Positions 9,417-17,442 of a stretch of DNA of 64,000 nucleotides are shown in pieces. The stretch comes from Paeniglutamicibacter antarcticus (GTDB taxonomy: Bacteria > Actinomycetota > Actinomycetes > Actinomycetales > Micrococcaceae): contig NZ_CZJT01000088.1 in assembly GCF_900010755.1 (NCBI RefSeq), positions 62,001 through 126,000 of the forward strand. Direction: 5' to 3'. The translations under genes and the position numbers were made by a program. Positions within the stretch are counted from its first letter, which is position 1. Each line of letters begins with the position of its first letter. Under the pieces are notes generated by a model. The model worked only from the letters and a program-made list of their open reading frames with translations, had not been told where the DNA came from and searched no databases.

Positions 9417-9601
9417 TAGGAGTTGGTAGCAACCGAACTGCCCACCGTTGTTTGCGTGAAAGTCTCGAATGTCCGCAATGTTGATGAGTGGGGGAACGGC
9501 AGGTCGGCGGCTGGGGAGCCGCTCCTACGCCGTCGACCGGTGATGTGGGATGTAATGGGAGTTATCCCACATATCCACCGGTCGACGGCACTTTATTTTT
9601 T
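9417..9601 (+). ncRNA. Candidate small RNA ending in a very large hairpin
   Basis: The stretch begins after a promoter-like sequence and ends in an inverted repeat: arm 9529-9551 pairs with 9564-9589 over 14 + 9 base pairs, interrupted only by a GAT bulge. The repeat is followed by TTTATTTTTT, so it looks like a strong Rho-independent terminator for the + strand. Just upstream GCGGCT-GGGG-AGCCGC (9507-9522) forms another hairpin. No believable protein is encoded and I do not recognise 6S, SRP, tmRNA or RNase P signatures. A relic of a mobile element end is the main alternative. Confidence 0.35.
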
Positions 9602-9927
9602 AAGCCGATGTTGTGCCTGGGCCATTTGGGACGGAAGGCCTGCACGGGAGAGGGCCGACCGCCACTGCCGCGCAGCAGCGCAAGCACTCATCGAAAAATC
9701 GCGCGCGAAGCCCAGGCTGCAGCTGGTTCCAATTCGCACGCACCATGTCAGGATGTCGGATTCCGAGGAAACGCCTGGGCGTCCCACAGGAGGCCTCGCC
9801 GAGGATATTTCAAGCCGGTGGGCAACTCATGGCTGCGTTGGGCCGCCACGGGGCGCCTGAGTGCTGCAGAGGCTGGGCTCAGTGCCGCTTGTAACTCGCC
9901 ACGTGGAGCAAGTTCAGGCTTTAAACA
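9602..9927. other. Gene-free stretch between hairpin and tRNA-Arg
   Basis: The whole 9307-9965 interval has no convincing gene. Open frames of up to about 190 codons exist on the + strand, but they overlap one another in several frames and have arginine/proline/cysteine-rich products and no ribosome sites. Apart from the hairpins listed separately I see nothing in this part. It may be decayed DNA next to a tRNA gene. Confidence 0.5.
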
Positions 9928-9959
9928 CGGGATGACCTGCACATGTGCAGATCATCCCG
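9928..9959 (-). terminator. Hairpin after tRNA-Arg
   Basis: CGGGATGA (9928-9935) pairs with TCATCCCG (9952-9959), and the inside is itself the palindrome CTGCACATGTGCAG. On the minus strand it lies six bases past the tRNA 3' end and is followed by TGTTTAAA, so it probably ends the tRNA transcript. Confidence 0.6.
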
Positions 9960-9965
9960 GTTTGG

Positions 9966-10039
9966 TGCCCCTGGCCGGAATTGAACCGACGGCCTACCCT
10001 TTAGGAGAGGGTCGCTCTATCCAACTGAGCTACAGGGGC
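9966..10039 (-). tRNA. tRNA-Arg (anticodon CCU)
   Basis: Read on the minus strand, GCCCCUG pairs with CAGGGGC as acceptor stem, followed by discriminator A. The D arm is GCUC...GAGC, the anticodon stem ACCCU/AGGGU holds loop CUCCUAA (anticodon CCU, reading AGG), and the T arm contains GGUUCAAUUCC. The CCA end is not encoded. The 74-base cloverleaf has no mismatch in the acceptor stem. tRNA genes often serve as integration sites, but no integrase is present here. Confidence 0.95.
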
Positions 10040-10099
10040 TTGCTTCGCCGAAACGAACCGTATCAATCCTAACGGCATTTCGGCGAAGGTTTTGGATGT

Positions 10100-10127
10100 G
10101 ACTCCCCGCAAGTCGCGCGGGGGAGTC
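10100..10127 (-). terminator. GC-rich hairpin after the 10140 membrane-protein gene
   Basis: GACTCCCCGC (10100-10109) pairs with GCGGGGGAGTC (10117-10127) with one bulged G. It lies 13 bases past the stop of the minus-strand membrane protein. There is no clear T-run. Confidence 0.5.
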
Positions 10128-10139
10128 GCTCGCAATTCT

Positions 10140-10772
10140 CTAGAGCAGGCCTTGCTTTGAGGCTTCCCACTTTTCGCGGAAAGTGCGCACGAACGATGCG
10201 ATCAGTACGCCAACCAGGATGGCAAGGGTGGCGAAAAGCAGAATCCAGCGGGTCGAGGTCAACATCGAAGCCAACTGAACTGCGGCGGGATCCAGCGGGC
10301 CGGTGAACAGCGCATCAATGGCGCGGTTTTCCCACAGGTCAATGACAGCGAAGAGCATCGGAACTGCCCACAGCACCCAGCGGACCGCGCCACGAGCAGT
10401 GTTCAGGTTCACGGCAAGCATCGTGATCAAGGCCAGGAAGAGCGGGAAGAGCATACCGGCGGTTTTGTGCAGGTAGTTCAACTGGCCCTGGGCATTGGCA
10501 TCCATCGCACCGCGGAGGGCTTCGATGTGCTCAACCGAGTAACCGCCAATCATTTGATCCGGCATCATCAAGCCGTTGGACAGGTCCGCCATCTGGTTAA
10601 GCGTCAACAGGTGGTAGTACCAGAACAGCATGATCACAGCACCAACACCCGCAACCAGAATCAAGTTGCCGTTGCTCTGCGCCTTTTCGGGCGAACGTTC
10701 AGTTGATGCGTTAACCACCGGGGCCGCGGGTGCCGGGCGGTTGTACTGTTTCGACTTGCGTGACTTGGCCAT
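10140..10772 (-). CDS. Hypothetical four-helix membrane protein
   Basis: The 210-residue product has a basic, proline/alanine-rich cytoplasmic N-terminus (MAKSRKSKQYNRP...), then hydrophobic segments near residues 37-57, 105-124, 129-147 and 170-190. A conserved-looking extracytoplasmic loop lies between helices 1 and 2. I recognise no family. It is divergent from pcrA with a 72-base gap, so both promoters share this short interval. Function is unknown. Confidence 0.75.
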   Translation of the reverse strand: MAKSRKSKQYNRPAPAAPVVNASTERSPEKAQSNGNLILVAGVGAVIMLFWYYHLLTLNQMADLSNGLMMPDQMIGGYSVEHIEALRGAMDANAQGQLNYLHKTAGMLFPLFLALITMLAVNLNTARGAVRWVLWAVPMLFAVIDLWENRAIDALFTGPLDPAAVQLASMLTSTRWILLFATLAILVGVLIASFVRTFREKWEASKQGLL

Positions 10773-10844
10773 GCACCAATTATGCCTGCTCTGCAGTTAG
10801 TGCCCACCCAGCTGTCGCACGCTCGAAGTAGACTAGGGCCCATC

Positions 10845-13268
10845 ATGGATTTTCTTTTCGATGACTTCGTCGCACCCTCTCCAGCCCAGTCACTGCCAGA
10901 TGCCACAGAGCTCCTGCGCGGCCTGAACCCGGAGCAGGAACAGGCAGTCAAACACGCAGGTTCCCCGCTGCTCATCGTCGCCGGGGCAGGCTCGGGCAAG
11001 ACCCGTGTGCTCTCGCACCGGATCGCCTACCTGTTGGCCACGGGCCGGGCACGGCCGCATGAAATCTTGGCCATTACCTTCACCAACAAGGCCGCGGCCG
11101 AAATGCGTGAACGTATTTCCGCACTGGTGGGCGAGGATGTCGCCAAGAAAATGTGGATCTCCACCTTCCACTCATCATGCGTGCGTATCCTGCGTCGCGA
11201 GGCAGCCGCAGCCGGGTTGAAATCAAGTTTCTCCATTTACGATTCCGCCGACTCCCTGCGTTTGATCACGCTTATCTCCAAGGGGTTGGAACTGGATCCG
11301 AAACGATTCACACCCAAAACCATCGCCCACAAAATCTCTGCGTTGAAGAATGAATTGATCGACGACGAACAATACGCAGCGACGATCTCCGAAAGCGACC
11401 CGTTCGCCCGGGCTGTCGCACAGGTATACCGCGGCTACACCGAACGTCTGCGGGCGGCCAACGCCCTGGACTTCGATGACCTGATTGCCCACGTGGTGAA
11501 CATTTTCCGTGCCTTCCCCGCACTTGCCGACAATTACCGCAGGCGATTCCGCCACGTGATGGTCGACGAATACCAGGACACCAACCACGCCCAATATGCG
11601 CTGGTTCGTGAATTGACGGGACCCGATGGGCCGACCGCCGGCGGCGAACTGACCGTGGTCGGCGACTCCGATCAGTCAATTTACGCTTTCCGTGGTGCGG
11701 ATATCCGCAACATCGTGGAGTTCGCGAAGGACTACCCGGACGCCGAGACCATCAAGCTCGAGCAAAACTACCGTTCGACGCAAACGATCCTCTCGGCGGC
11801 CAACGAAGTCATCAAACGCAACCCCAACCGTCCCGAAAAACGGTTGTGGACAGCCGAAGGCGACGGCGAGAAAATCATTGGCTACGTCGGTGAATCCGAG
11901 TCGGATGAGGCCCGCTGGATTGCCGATGAAATCCTGCGGCTCAACGATGAAGAAGACATCCGCCCTGGTGACGTTGCGATCTTCTACCGCACCAACGCCC
12001 AGTCGCGTTCGCTTGAAGAGCAGCTGATGCGTGTGGACTTGAAATACAAGGTCATTGGCGGCACCAGGTTCTACGACCGCAAGGAAGTCAAGGACGCCCT
12101 GTCGTACCTGAGGGTCTTGATGAATCCAGAGGATGACATCAACGTCCGGCGCATTCTCAATGAACCAAAGCGTGGCATTGGGGACCGGGCCGAATACGCC
12201 GTTGCGGCCCTGGCCGAACGAGAGCGCATTTCCTTCATGGAGGCGTTGCGCCGTGCCGAGGAAGCGCCGGGCCTGGGCACCCGAGGACAAAATATGGTTG
12301 CCGGGTTCGTGAAGATCATTGACGACCTGGCTGTTGTTGCCGAAGGGTCCGGCCCGGCCGAGGCCCTTGAAGCGGTGCTGGAGCAGACCGGTTACCTTGA
12401 AATGCTGCGCTCCTCAGCTGACCCGCAGGATGAATCCCGAGTGGAAAACCTCGCCGAACTGGTTGCCGTCGTGCGCGATTTCATGAAGGAAAACCCCGAG
12501 GGTACCCTTGTCGATTTCCTTGAGCGTGTGGCACTCGTTGCCGACGCGGACCAGATTCCTGAGGCACCGGTTGATGACGAGGGCGCCAATATGGCCCGGC
12601 GTGAAGGATTCGTCACGCTGATGACCCTGCATACAGCGAAGGGGTTGGAATTCCCGGTGGTGTTCCTCACCGGCATGGAACACGGGATTTTCCCTCACCA
12701 GCGGTCCCTGACAGATGAGAAGGAGTTAGCGGAGGAACGCAGGCTTGCCTACGTGGGCCTGACCCGCGCCCGCGAACGCTTGTACCTCACCCGCGCCGAG
12801 TACCGCAGCCTTTGGGGCCAGTCCCAGTACAACCCCGCCAGCCAATTTCTCGAGGAGATTCCCGAGAACCTGCTTGAATGGAAACGCGAAGGCACGAAGC
12901 GATCGACCTTCGACTCATTTGGCGGAAGCAGTAACTTTGCCACCAGCCGCTACGAATCCGGTTCCTATTGGGGCGCGTCACGTGGCGGTGGAGGCGGCGG
13001 GGGTACAACGCGGCTCAGCGGGGCCAGCGAGGAACATACCCTGCGCACGGCACCTACTGCCCGCGCTGCGTCAAAGAGCGCACGGGTGCAACCGAACAAG
13101 GAAATCATTGCGCTGAACGTTGGCGACAAGGTTTCGCATGGAACATTTGGGTCCGGTGTGGTCTTGGCGCTTGAAGGTGCCGGCGACAAGACAGTGGCGA
13201 AGGTAAAGTTCGCCGATACCGAAAAGCGGCTACTGCTGCGATACGCGCCACTGACTAGGCTCGACTAG
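10845..13268 (+). CDS. pcrA: UvrD/PcrA-type ATP-dependent DNA helicase
   Basis: This superfamily 1 3'-5' helicase works in repair and replication restart. The ATG at 10845 is chosen over an open frame from 10782 because relatives begin MDxLFDD and an AGGG ribosome site lies just before it. The 807-residue protein has Walker A AGAGSGKT (46-53), VDEYQDTN (motif II), GDSDQSIYAFRGAD (III), the TLHTAKGLEFPVVFL region (V) and GLTRARERLYLT (VI). A glycine-rich linker (a run of Gly from about residue 713) leads to a C-terminal Tudor-like GDKVSHGTFGSGVV domain that binds RNA polymerase in PcrA. Confidence 0.96.
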   Translation: MDFLFDDFVAPSPAQSLPDATELLRGLNPEQEQAVKHAGSPLLIVAGAGSGKTRVLSHRIAYLLATGRARPHEILAITFTNKAAAEMRERISALVGEDVAKKMWISTFHSSCVRILRREAAAAGLKSSFSIYDSADSLRLITLISKGLELDPKRFTPKTIAHKISALKNELIDDEQYAATISESDPFARAVAQVYRGYTERLRAANALDFDDLIAHVVNIFRAFPALADNYRRRFRHVMVDEYQDTNHAQYALVRELTGPDGPTAGGELTVVGDSDQSIYAFRGADIRNIVEFAKDYPDAETIKLEQNYRSTQTILSAANEVIKRNPNRPEKRLWTAEGDGEKIIGYVGESESDEARWIADEILRLNDEEDIRPGDVAIFYRTNAQSRSLEEQLMRVDLKYKVIGGTRFYDRKEVKDALSYLRVLMNPEDDINVRRILNEPKRGIGDRAEYAVAALAERERISFMEALRRAEEAPGLGTRGQNMVAGFVKIIDDLAVVAEGSGPAEALEAVLEQTGYLEMLRSSADPQDESRVENLAELVAVVRDFMKENPEGTLVDFLERVALVADADQIPEAPVDDEGANMARREGFVTLMTLHTAKGLEFPVVFLTGMEHGIFPHQRSLTDEKELAEERRLAYVGLTRARERLYLTRAEYRSLWGQSQYNPASQFLEEIPENLLEWKREGTKRSTFDSFGGSSNFATSRYESGSYWGASRGGGGGGGTTRLSGASEEHTLRTAPTARAASKSARVQPNKEIIALNVGDKVSHGTFGSGVVLALEGAGDKTVAKVKFADTEKRLLLRYAPLTRLD

Positions 13269-13324
13269 GGTTTTTGTGACAGTTTTTTTCCATCGCCAAC
13301 CGTGATCACCGCAACAGGGCGATC

Positions 13325-13339
13325 TCTACGAATTGTAGA
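13325..13339. promoter_or_regulatory. TCTAC-N5-GTAGA inverted repeat before sucC
   Basis: TCTACGAATTGTAGA is a perfect 5-bp inverted repeat with a 5-base centre, 144 bases before sucC and upstream of its likely -35. The same pattern (TTCTAC-GTACT-GTAGAA) occurs at 52874-52890, before the pyridoxamine-oxidase-like gene. It may be an operator for one shared regulator, not identified here. Confidence 0.35.
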
Positions 13340-13432
13340 ACTGTGTCATTGCGTGGGAAAGCGTTAGTCTGAAAGGGCACTAGGCCTGTTTAGGGTCCGG
13401 TGCTCCCCTCTGAGGCGCGACATGGTTTTGCC

Positions 13433-13460
13433 TTGACGCGTCTTCGAGTCAGCATAGACT
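13433..13460 (+). promoter_or_regulatory. Likely sucCD promoter
   Basis: TTGACG (13433-13438) and TAGACT (13455-13460) are 16 bases apart and sit 23 bases before the sucC start. An AAGGA ribosome site (13469-13473) follows at normal spacing. Confidence 0.55.
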
Positions 13461-13482
13461 TCGACAAGAAGGACACAAGCCC

Positions 13483-14652
13483 GTGGACCTGTATGAATAC
13501 CAGGCGCGCGATATGTTCGAGTCGCACGGTGTACCCGTGCTGGCCGGCATCATTGCCTACACCCCTGAAGAAGCCAAGGCCGCTGCCGAGAAAATCGGCG
13601 GCGTCGTGGTTGTTAAAGCCCAGGTAAAGGTCGGAGGCCGCGGCAAGGCCGGCGGCGTCAAGGTCGCAAAGACCGCCGACGAAGCATTTGAGCACGCAAC
13701 CAACATTCTCGGCATGGACATCAAGGGCCACACCGTGAACAAGGTCATGATCGCCCAGGGCGCAGACATTGCCGAGGAGTTCTACTTCTCCGTACTGCTG
13801 GACCGCGCAAACCGCAACTACTTGGCCATGTGCTCGGTTGAAGGCGGCATGGAGATCGAGGAGCTCGCTGTCGAGCGCCCCGAGGCCCTCGCCCGCATTT
13901 CAGTTGACCCGGCCGTTGGCATCGATCAGGCCAAGGCCGACGAAATCGTTGCAGCAGCAGGCTTCGCCCCGGAACTGACCGAAAAGGTTGCCTCGGCAAT
14001 CCTGAAGCTGTGGGACGTCTTCAAGAAGGAAGACGCAACCCTGGTGGAGGTCAACCCGCTGGTTCGCACCGGCGCTGGCGAGATCGTTGCCCTTGACGGC
14101 AAAGTCACCATTGACGAGAACGCTGGCTTCCGCCACGCTCACCACGAAGCCCTTGAAGACAAGGACGCTGCTGATCCGCTCGAGGCCAAGGCCAAGGCTC
14201 AGGACCTGAACTACGTCAAGCTGGACGGCGAAGTAGGCATCATCGGTAACGGTGCTGGCCTGGTTATGTCCACCCTTGACGTTGTTGCTTACGCCGGCGA
14301 AAACCACGGCAACGTGAAGCCAGCTAACTTCCTGGACATCGGCGGCGGAGCTTCGGCAGCCGTCATGGCCGCTGGCCTTGACGTCATCTTGAATGACGAG
14401 CAGGTCAAGTCCGTGTTCGTCAACGTCTTCGGTGGCATCACCGCATGTGACGCCGTGGCAAACGGCATCGTGGGCGCCCTGGAAACCTTGGGCGACGCAG
14501 CCAACAAGCCGCTCGTTGTGCGTCTTGATGGCAACAACGTCGAGGAAGGCCGCCGCATTCTTGCCGAAGCCAACCACCCGCTGGTCACCCTGGCAGCAAC
14601 CATGGACGAGGGCGCCGATAAGGCTGCCGAGCTCGCCAACGCAGCGAAGTAA
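13483..14652 (+). CDS. sucC: Succinyl-CoA synthetase beta subunit
   Basis: SucC is the nucleotide-binding beta chain of succinyl-CoA synthetase, which makes ATP or GTP from succinyl-CoA in the TCA cycle. The 389-residue length is typical. The [20 protein letters not shown]-terminus and [17 protein letters not shown] belong to the ATP-grasp domain, and the C-terminal CoA-ligase domain contains NIFGGI-type [10 protein letters not shown]. The start is GTG with AAGGA upstream. sucD follows 16 bases later in the same operon. Confidence 0.97.
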   Translation: MDLYEYQARDMFESHGVPVLAGIIAYTPEEAKAAAEKIGGVVVVKAQVKVGGRGKAGGVKVAKTADEAFEHATNILGMDIKGHTVNKVMIAQGADIAEEFYFSVLLDRANRNYLAMCSVEGGMEIEELAVERPEALARISVDPAVGIDQAKADEIVAAAGFAPELTEKVASAILKLWDVFKKEDATLVEVNPLVRTGAGEIVALDGKVTIDENAGFRHAHHEALEDKDAADPLEAKAKAQDLNYVKLDGEVGIIGNGAGLVMSTLDVVAYAGENHGNVKPANFLDIGGGASAAVMAAGLDVILNDEQVKSVFVNVFGGITACDAVANGIVGALETLGDAANKPLVVRLDGNNVEEGRRILAEANHPLVTLAATMDEGADKAAELANAAK

Positions 14653-14668
14653 GTAGGGATACGCGAAC

Positions 14669-15571
14669 ATGAGCATTTACCTTAACAAGGACTCCAAGGT
14701 CATCGTTCAGGGCATCACCGGTGGCGAGGGTACCAAGCACACCGCACTGATGCTCAAGGCCGGCACCAACATTGTCGGCGGCGTCAACGCCCGCAAGGCT
14801 GGCACCACCGTGACCCACGGCGAGAAGGACATCAAGGTTTTCGGCGCAGTGGCAGAAGCCATGGCCGAAACCGCAGCAGATGTTTCGATCGTCTTCGTTC
14901 CGCCGGCATTCACCAAGGATGCAGTCGTTGAAGCCATCGAGGCAGGCATCGGCCTGGTCGTTGTCATCACCGAAGGCGTTCCGGTACAGGATTCGGCCGA
15001 GTTCTGGGCACTTGCCCAGTCCAAGGTTGACGCCGACGGCAACCAGGTCACCCGCATCATCGGCCCGAACTGCCCCGGCATCATCACCCCGGGTGAAGCT
15101 CTCGTGGGCATCACCCCGGCCAACATCACCCAGAAGGGCCCGATCGGCTTGGTCTCCAAGTCCGGTACGTTGACCTACCAGATGATGTACGAACTGCGCG
15201 ACCTTGGCTTCTCCACCGCCATCGGCATCGGCGGCGACCCGGTCATCGGCACCACCCACATCGACGCACTTGCTGCGTTCGAAGCGGACCCGGAGACCAA
15301 GGCCATCGTCATGATCGGTGAAATCGGTGGCGACGCTGAAGAGCGCGCAGCCGATTACATCAAGGCGCACGTCACCAAGCCGGTTGTCGGCTACGTGGCT
15401 GGCTTCACCGCCCCAGAGGGCAAGACCATGGGCCACGCTGGCGCCATCGTCTCCGGTTCGGCCGGTACCGCACAGGCAAAGAAGGAAGCACTTGAGGCTG
15501 CCGGCGTGAAGGTCGGCAAGACCCCGTCGGAAACCGCAACGCTGCTGCGCGAAGTTTTCGCAGCTCTCTAA
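14669..15571 (+). CDS. sucD: Succinyl-CoA synthetase alpha subunit
   Basis: SucD binds CoA and carries the phosphohistidine. The 300-residue protein has the N-terminal CoA-binding Rossmann fold ([15 protein letters not shown]), a GPNCPGII motif, [14 protein letters not shown], and the active-site histidine in [15 protein letters not shown]. It is co-transcribed with sucC and ended by a strong hairpin. It also links to the glutarate cluster, since a succinyl-CoA:glutarate CoA-transferase there would release succinate. Confidence 0.97.
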   Translation: MSIYLNKDSKVIVQGITGGEGTKHTALMLKAGTNIVGGVNARKAGTTVTHGEKDIKVFGAVAEAMAETAADVSIVFVPPAFTKDAVVEAIEAGIGLVVVITEGVPVQDSAEFWALAQSKVDADGNQVTRIIGPNCPGIITPGEALVGITPANITQKGPIGLVSKSGTLTYQMMYELRDLGFSTAIGIGGDPVIGTTHIDALAAFEADPETKAIVMIGEIGGDAEERAADYIKAHVTKPVVGYVAGFTAPEGKTMGHAGAIVSGSAGTAQAKKEALEAAGVKVGKTPSETATLLREVFAAL

Positions 15572-15590
15572 TTCATTAGAGTGCACCACA

Positions 15591-15641
15591 CCGGTGGCGG
15601 CCGTCCTTGTTACTTAGGTAGCGAAGGACGGCCGCCATCGG
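15591..15641 (+). terminator. Strong hairpin after sucCD
   Basis: Arm 15591-15608 pairs with 15624-15641 over 18 positions with one G-T wobble, leaving a 15-base loop. It lies 19 bases after the sucD stop. No T-run follows, as is common for actinobacterial terminators; it may also serve the opposite strand. Confidence 0.75.
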
Positions 15642-15675
15642 TCGTTAGGGGCATGCCAACTGAACCCTTCCGGAA

Positions 15676-15963
15676 TCAGTGACGCAACCTGAAAAACGAG
15701 GTCCCGGCCGCGGCGAAGGCACCGGGCAGCAATAACACCAGGAGTTCCGGGTTGAACTGCACCTCGGTGGGGCCGCGCCCCTCCAGTGCCGCTGCGAGTT
15801 TCTCCGGTGCAACGGACTGCAGCAGCCATTCGGACGGTCCGGCGCCGATCTGCAGAAGCCCGGTTCCGGGGTCGAAGTCGAGCCAGGCGGTGATCCAATC
15901 GCCGGCAAAGCGCGGCAGGGGATTGGTGGATGTTTCGGGTGCTGTGTGGGTTTTGCTGGTCAT
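15676..15963 (-). CDS. Small hypothetical protein preceded by conserved leader element (copy 1)
   Basis: The ATG at 15963 gives a 95-residue soluble protein; an AAGGA lies 12 bases upstream. It contains DWITAWLDFDPGTGLLQIG and ends FFRLRH. Family not recognised. A weak match in pattern to the 90-residue product at 24469-24741 (Trp, then Val/Ala-Pro, a helical ALxxA stretch, a strand, AGxxxxF-x-L) hints at distant relation, by eye only. Both genes follow the same conserved RNA-like leader, here 60 nt upstream. Longer open starts (16008, 16042) would overlap the leader and are not preferred. Confidence 0.55.
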   Translation of the reverse strand: MTSKTHTAPETSTNPLPRFAGDWITAWLDFDPGTGLLQIGAGPSEWLLQSVAPEKLAAALEGRGPTEVQFNPELLVLLLPGAFAAAGTSFFRLRH

Positions 15964-16023
15964 GGTGGCCACGATCCTTGAAGCTGGTTGTCCTTGCCCC
16001 CGGCGCAAATGCGTGCGAAGGCC

Positions 16024-16113
16024 GCTTCGTCATCCGAACCACCCGCCGTACAACAATGGGGTTGGTACCTGGTCAGTCGGAGCTTTGCTAAAAGCAACCA
16101 AGATTCGTGAAGC
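16024..16113 (-). promoter_or_regulatory. Candidate structured leader RNA, copy 1
   Basis: Read on the minus strand: helix P1 GCUUC (16109-16113) with GAAGC (16024-16028); P2 CUUGGU (16097-16102) with ACCAGG (16068-16073); a small P2a hairpin with loop UUUUA; P3 CCAACCC (16059-16065) with GGGUGG (16039-16044), one bulged A; and a crossing pair UCCGA (16077-16081) with UCGGA (16033-16037) that would be a pseudoknot. A TATGGT -10-like box lies 6 bases before the element. It ends 60 nt before the 15963 start codon. Copies 2 and 3 share the core with compensatory changes in P2. Confidence 0.6.
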
Positions 16114-16264
16114 TGTACCAACCATACGTTGGTCACCGGACAGTTCGCCACCGCGGGGTCAGGAACCGCAACAATCCGTCATTGTCGTGGGACAGCATGC
16201 ACCCAGCCGGGAGGCATAGGCTTGGAAAAGCAAAAGATCCAACCCCAGCTTTCGGAGGTACACC

Positions 16265-17320
16265 ATGCGCGCCACACTGATCCACGGACCGCGGGACATA
16301 CGCGTTGAAGACCGTCCCGACCCGGTATTACTCGCCGACACCGACGCGCTGGTCAAGGTCACTGCAGCCTGCGTGTGCGGATCGGACCTGTGGCCTTACC
16401 GCGGCGTCAACGAGATCCCGAAGCCGCGGCCGATCGGGCATGAATTCATCGGCGTCGTCACGGCAGTCGGGGACAAGGTTGCAACGCTGAAAGCCGGTGA
16501 CTTTGTGGTGGCCCCCTGGGCCAACAGCTGCGGAAGCTGCCCGCCGTGCCGCAACGGCGTCCAGGTGGCCTGCGAGCACAAGGCCACTTGGGGCGGGAAA
16601 GACGAAAACGGGCTGCCGGTGGACGGCGGGCAGGGCGAGGCCGTGCGCGTCCCCAATGCCGACGGCACCCTGGTGCCGGTCCCGGGCGTGAGCAACCCCG
16701 ACGAGGCCCTGGCCAAATCGCTGCTCGCGCTCTCCGACGTGATGGGCACCGGACACCATGCGGCGCTCGGGGCGCAGGTTGCGCCAGGTCGCAGCGTCGT
16801 GGTGGTCGGCGACGGCGCCGTGGGCCTGAGCGCGGTGCTCGCTGCCAAGCGGCTGGGTGCCACCCGGATCATCGCCATGTCCAGGCATGCAGACAGGGCC
16901 GCGCTGGCCCGCGAATTCGGGGCCACCGATGTGGTCGCCGAACGCGGGAAGGAAGCTGCCGCGAAGGTGCGCGAACTGCTCGGGGGAGTGCTGGCCGACT
17001 CGGTACTCGAATGCGTGGGCACCGAAGAGTCCCTGGGCCAGGCGCTGGCCTGCACCAGGCCCGGCGGTGCCATAGGCTTCGTCGGAGTACCGCACGGGGA
17101 AAACCCGCTGCCGCTCTATGAGCTCTTCTCGAAGAACATCACGGTGGCCGGCGGGGCCGCCAGCACCCGGGCCTACCTGCCCGAGCTGCTGGAAGACGTG
17201 CTGGCCGGGAAGATCAATCCCGGGCTGGTATTCGACACGGTGATGCCCCTCGAGCAGACGCCGGCAGCCTACCGGGCCATGGACGAGCGCCGCTCCATCA
17301 AGGTCATGCTGGTGCCATAG
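16265..17320 (+). CDS. Zinc-dependent medium-chain alcohol dehydrogenase
   Basis: The 351-residue MDR enzyme oxidises an alcohol or polyol with NAD(P). The catalytic zinc ligands appear as CGSD (Cys38) and GHE (His59-Glu60). Structural zinc cysteines are Cys89, Cys92, Cys95 and Cys103. The nucleotide-binding loop is VVVVGDGAVGLSAV. A GGAGG site sits just before the ATG. It is a single gene, convergent with the SNF2 helicase, with a hairpin between them. Substrate cannot be assigned from sequence. Confidence 0.9.
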   Translation: MRATLIHGPRDIRVEDRPDPVLLADTDALVKVTAACVCGSDLWPYRGVNEIPKPRPIGHEFIGVVTAVGDKVATLKAGDFVVAPWANSCGSCPPCRNGVQVACEHKATWGGKDENGLPVDGGQGEAVRVPNADGTLVPVPGVSNPDEALAKSLLALSDVMGTGHHAALGAQVAPGRSVVVVGDGAVGLSAVLAAKRLGATRIIAMSRHADRAALAREFGATDVVAERGKEAAAKVRELLGGVLADSVLECVGTEESLGQALACTRPGGAIGFVGVPHGENPLPLYELFSKNITVAGGAASTRAYLPELLEDVLAGKINPGLVFDTVMPLEQTPAAYRAMDERRSIKVMLVP

Positions 17321-17379
17321 CAAGCAGCCGGTGCTGTGTGCGGGGAACGAATCCCCGCGAACACCTGTCTGTGCAAGCA

Positions 17380-17431
17380 GCTGCGGCCCGGCCCGCCCGC
17401 CCCGTAAAGGGCAGGTGAACCGGGCCGCAGC
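17380..17431. terminator. Bidirectional hairpin between alcohol dehydrogenase and SNF2 gene
   Basis: GCTGCGGCCCGG (17380-17391) pairs perfectly with CCGGGCCGCAGC (17420-17431). A smaller hairpin GCGGGGA/TCCCCGC lies at 17340-17358. Both sit between convergent stops. Confidence 0.7.
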
Positions 17432-17442
17432 CATGGAATTGC

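Noticed and set aside
9423..10072. Several overlapping + strand open frames between the ROK gene and tRNA-Arg
   Set aside because: They overlap in different frames, include the tRNA antisense, have no ribosome sites, and read as Arg/Pro/Cys-rich random sequence.
10043..10088. Inverted repeat CTTCGCCGAAA / TTTCGGCGAAG flanking the tRNA-Arg promoter side
   Set aside because: Considered as an attachment site or element end, but there is no integrase, no direct duplication and no cargo, so it is more likely part of the tRNA promoter region.
16117..16133. ACCAAC-catac-GTTGGT inverted repeat upstream of leader copy 1
   Set aside because: Not present upstream of copies 2 and 3, so it is not part of the element; it may be an operator for either neighbour but nothing more can be said.
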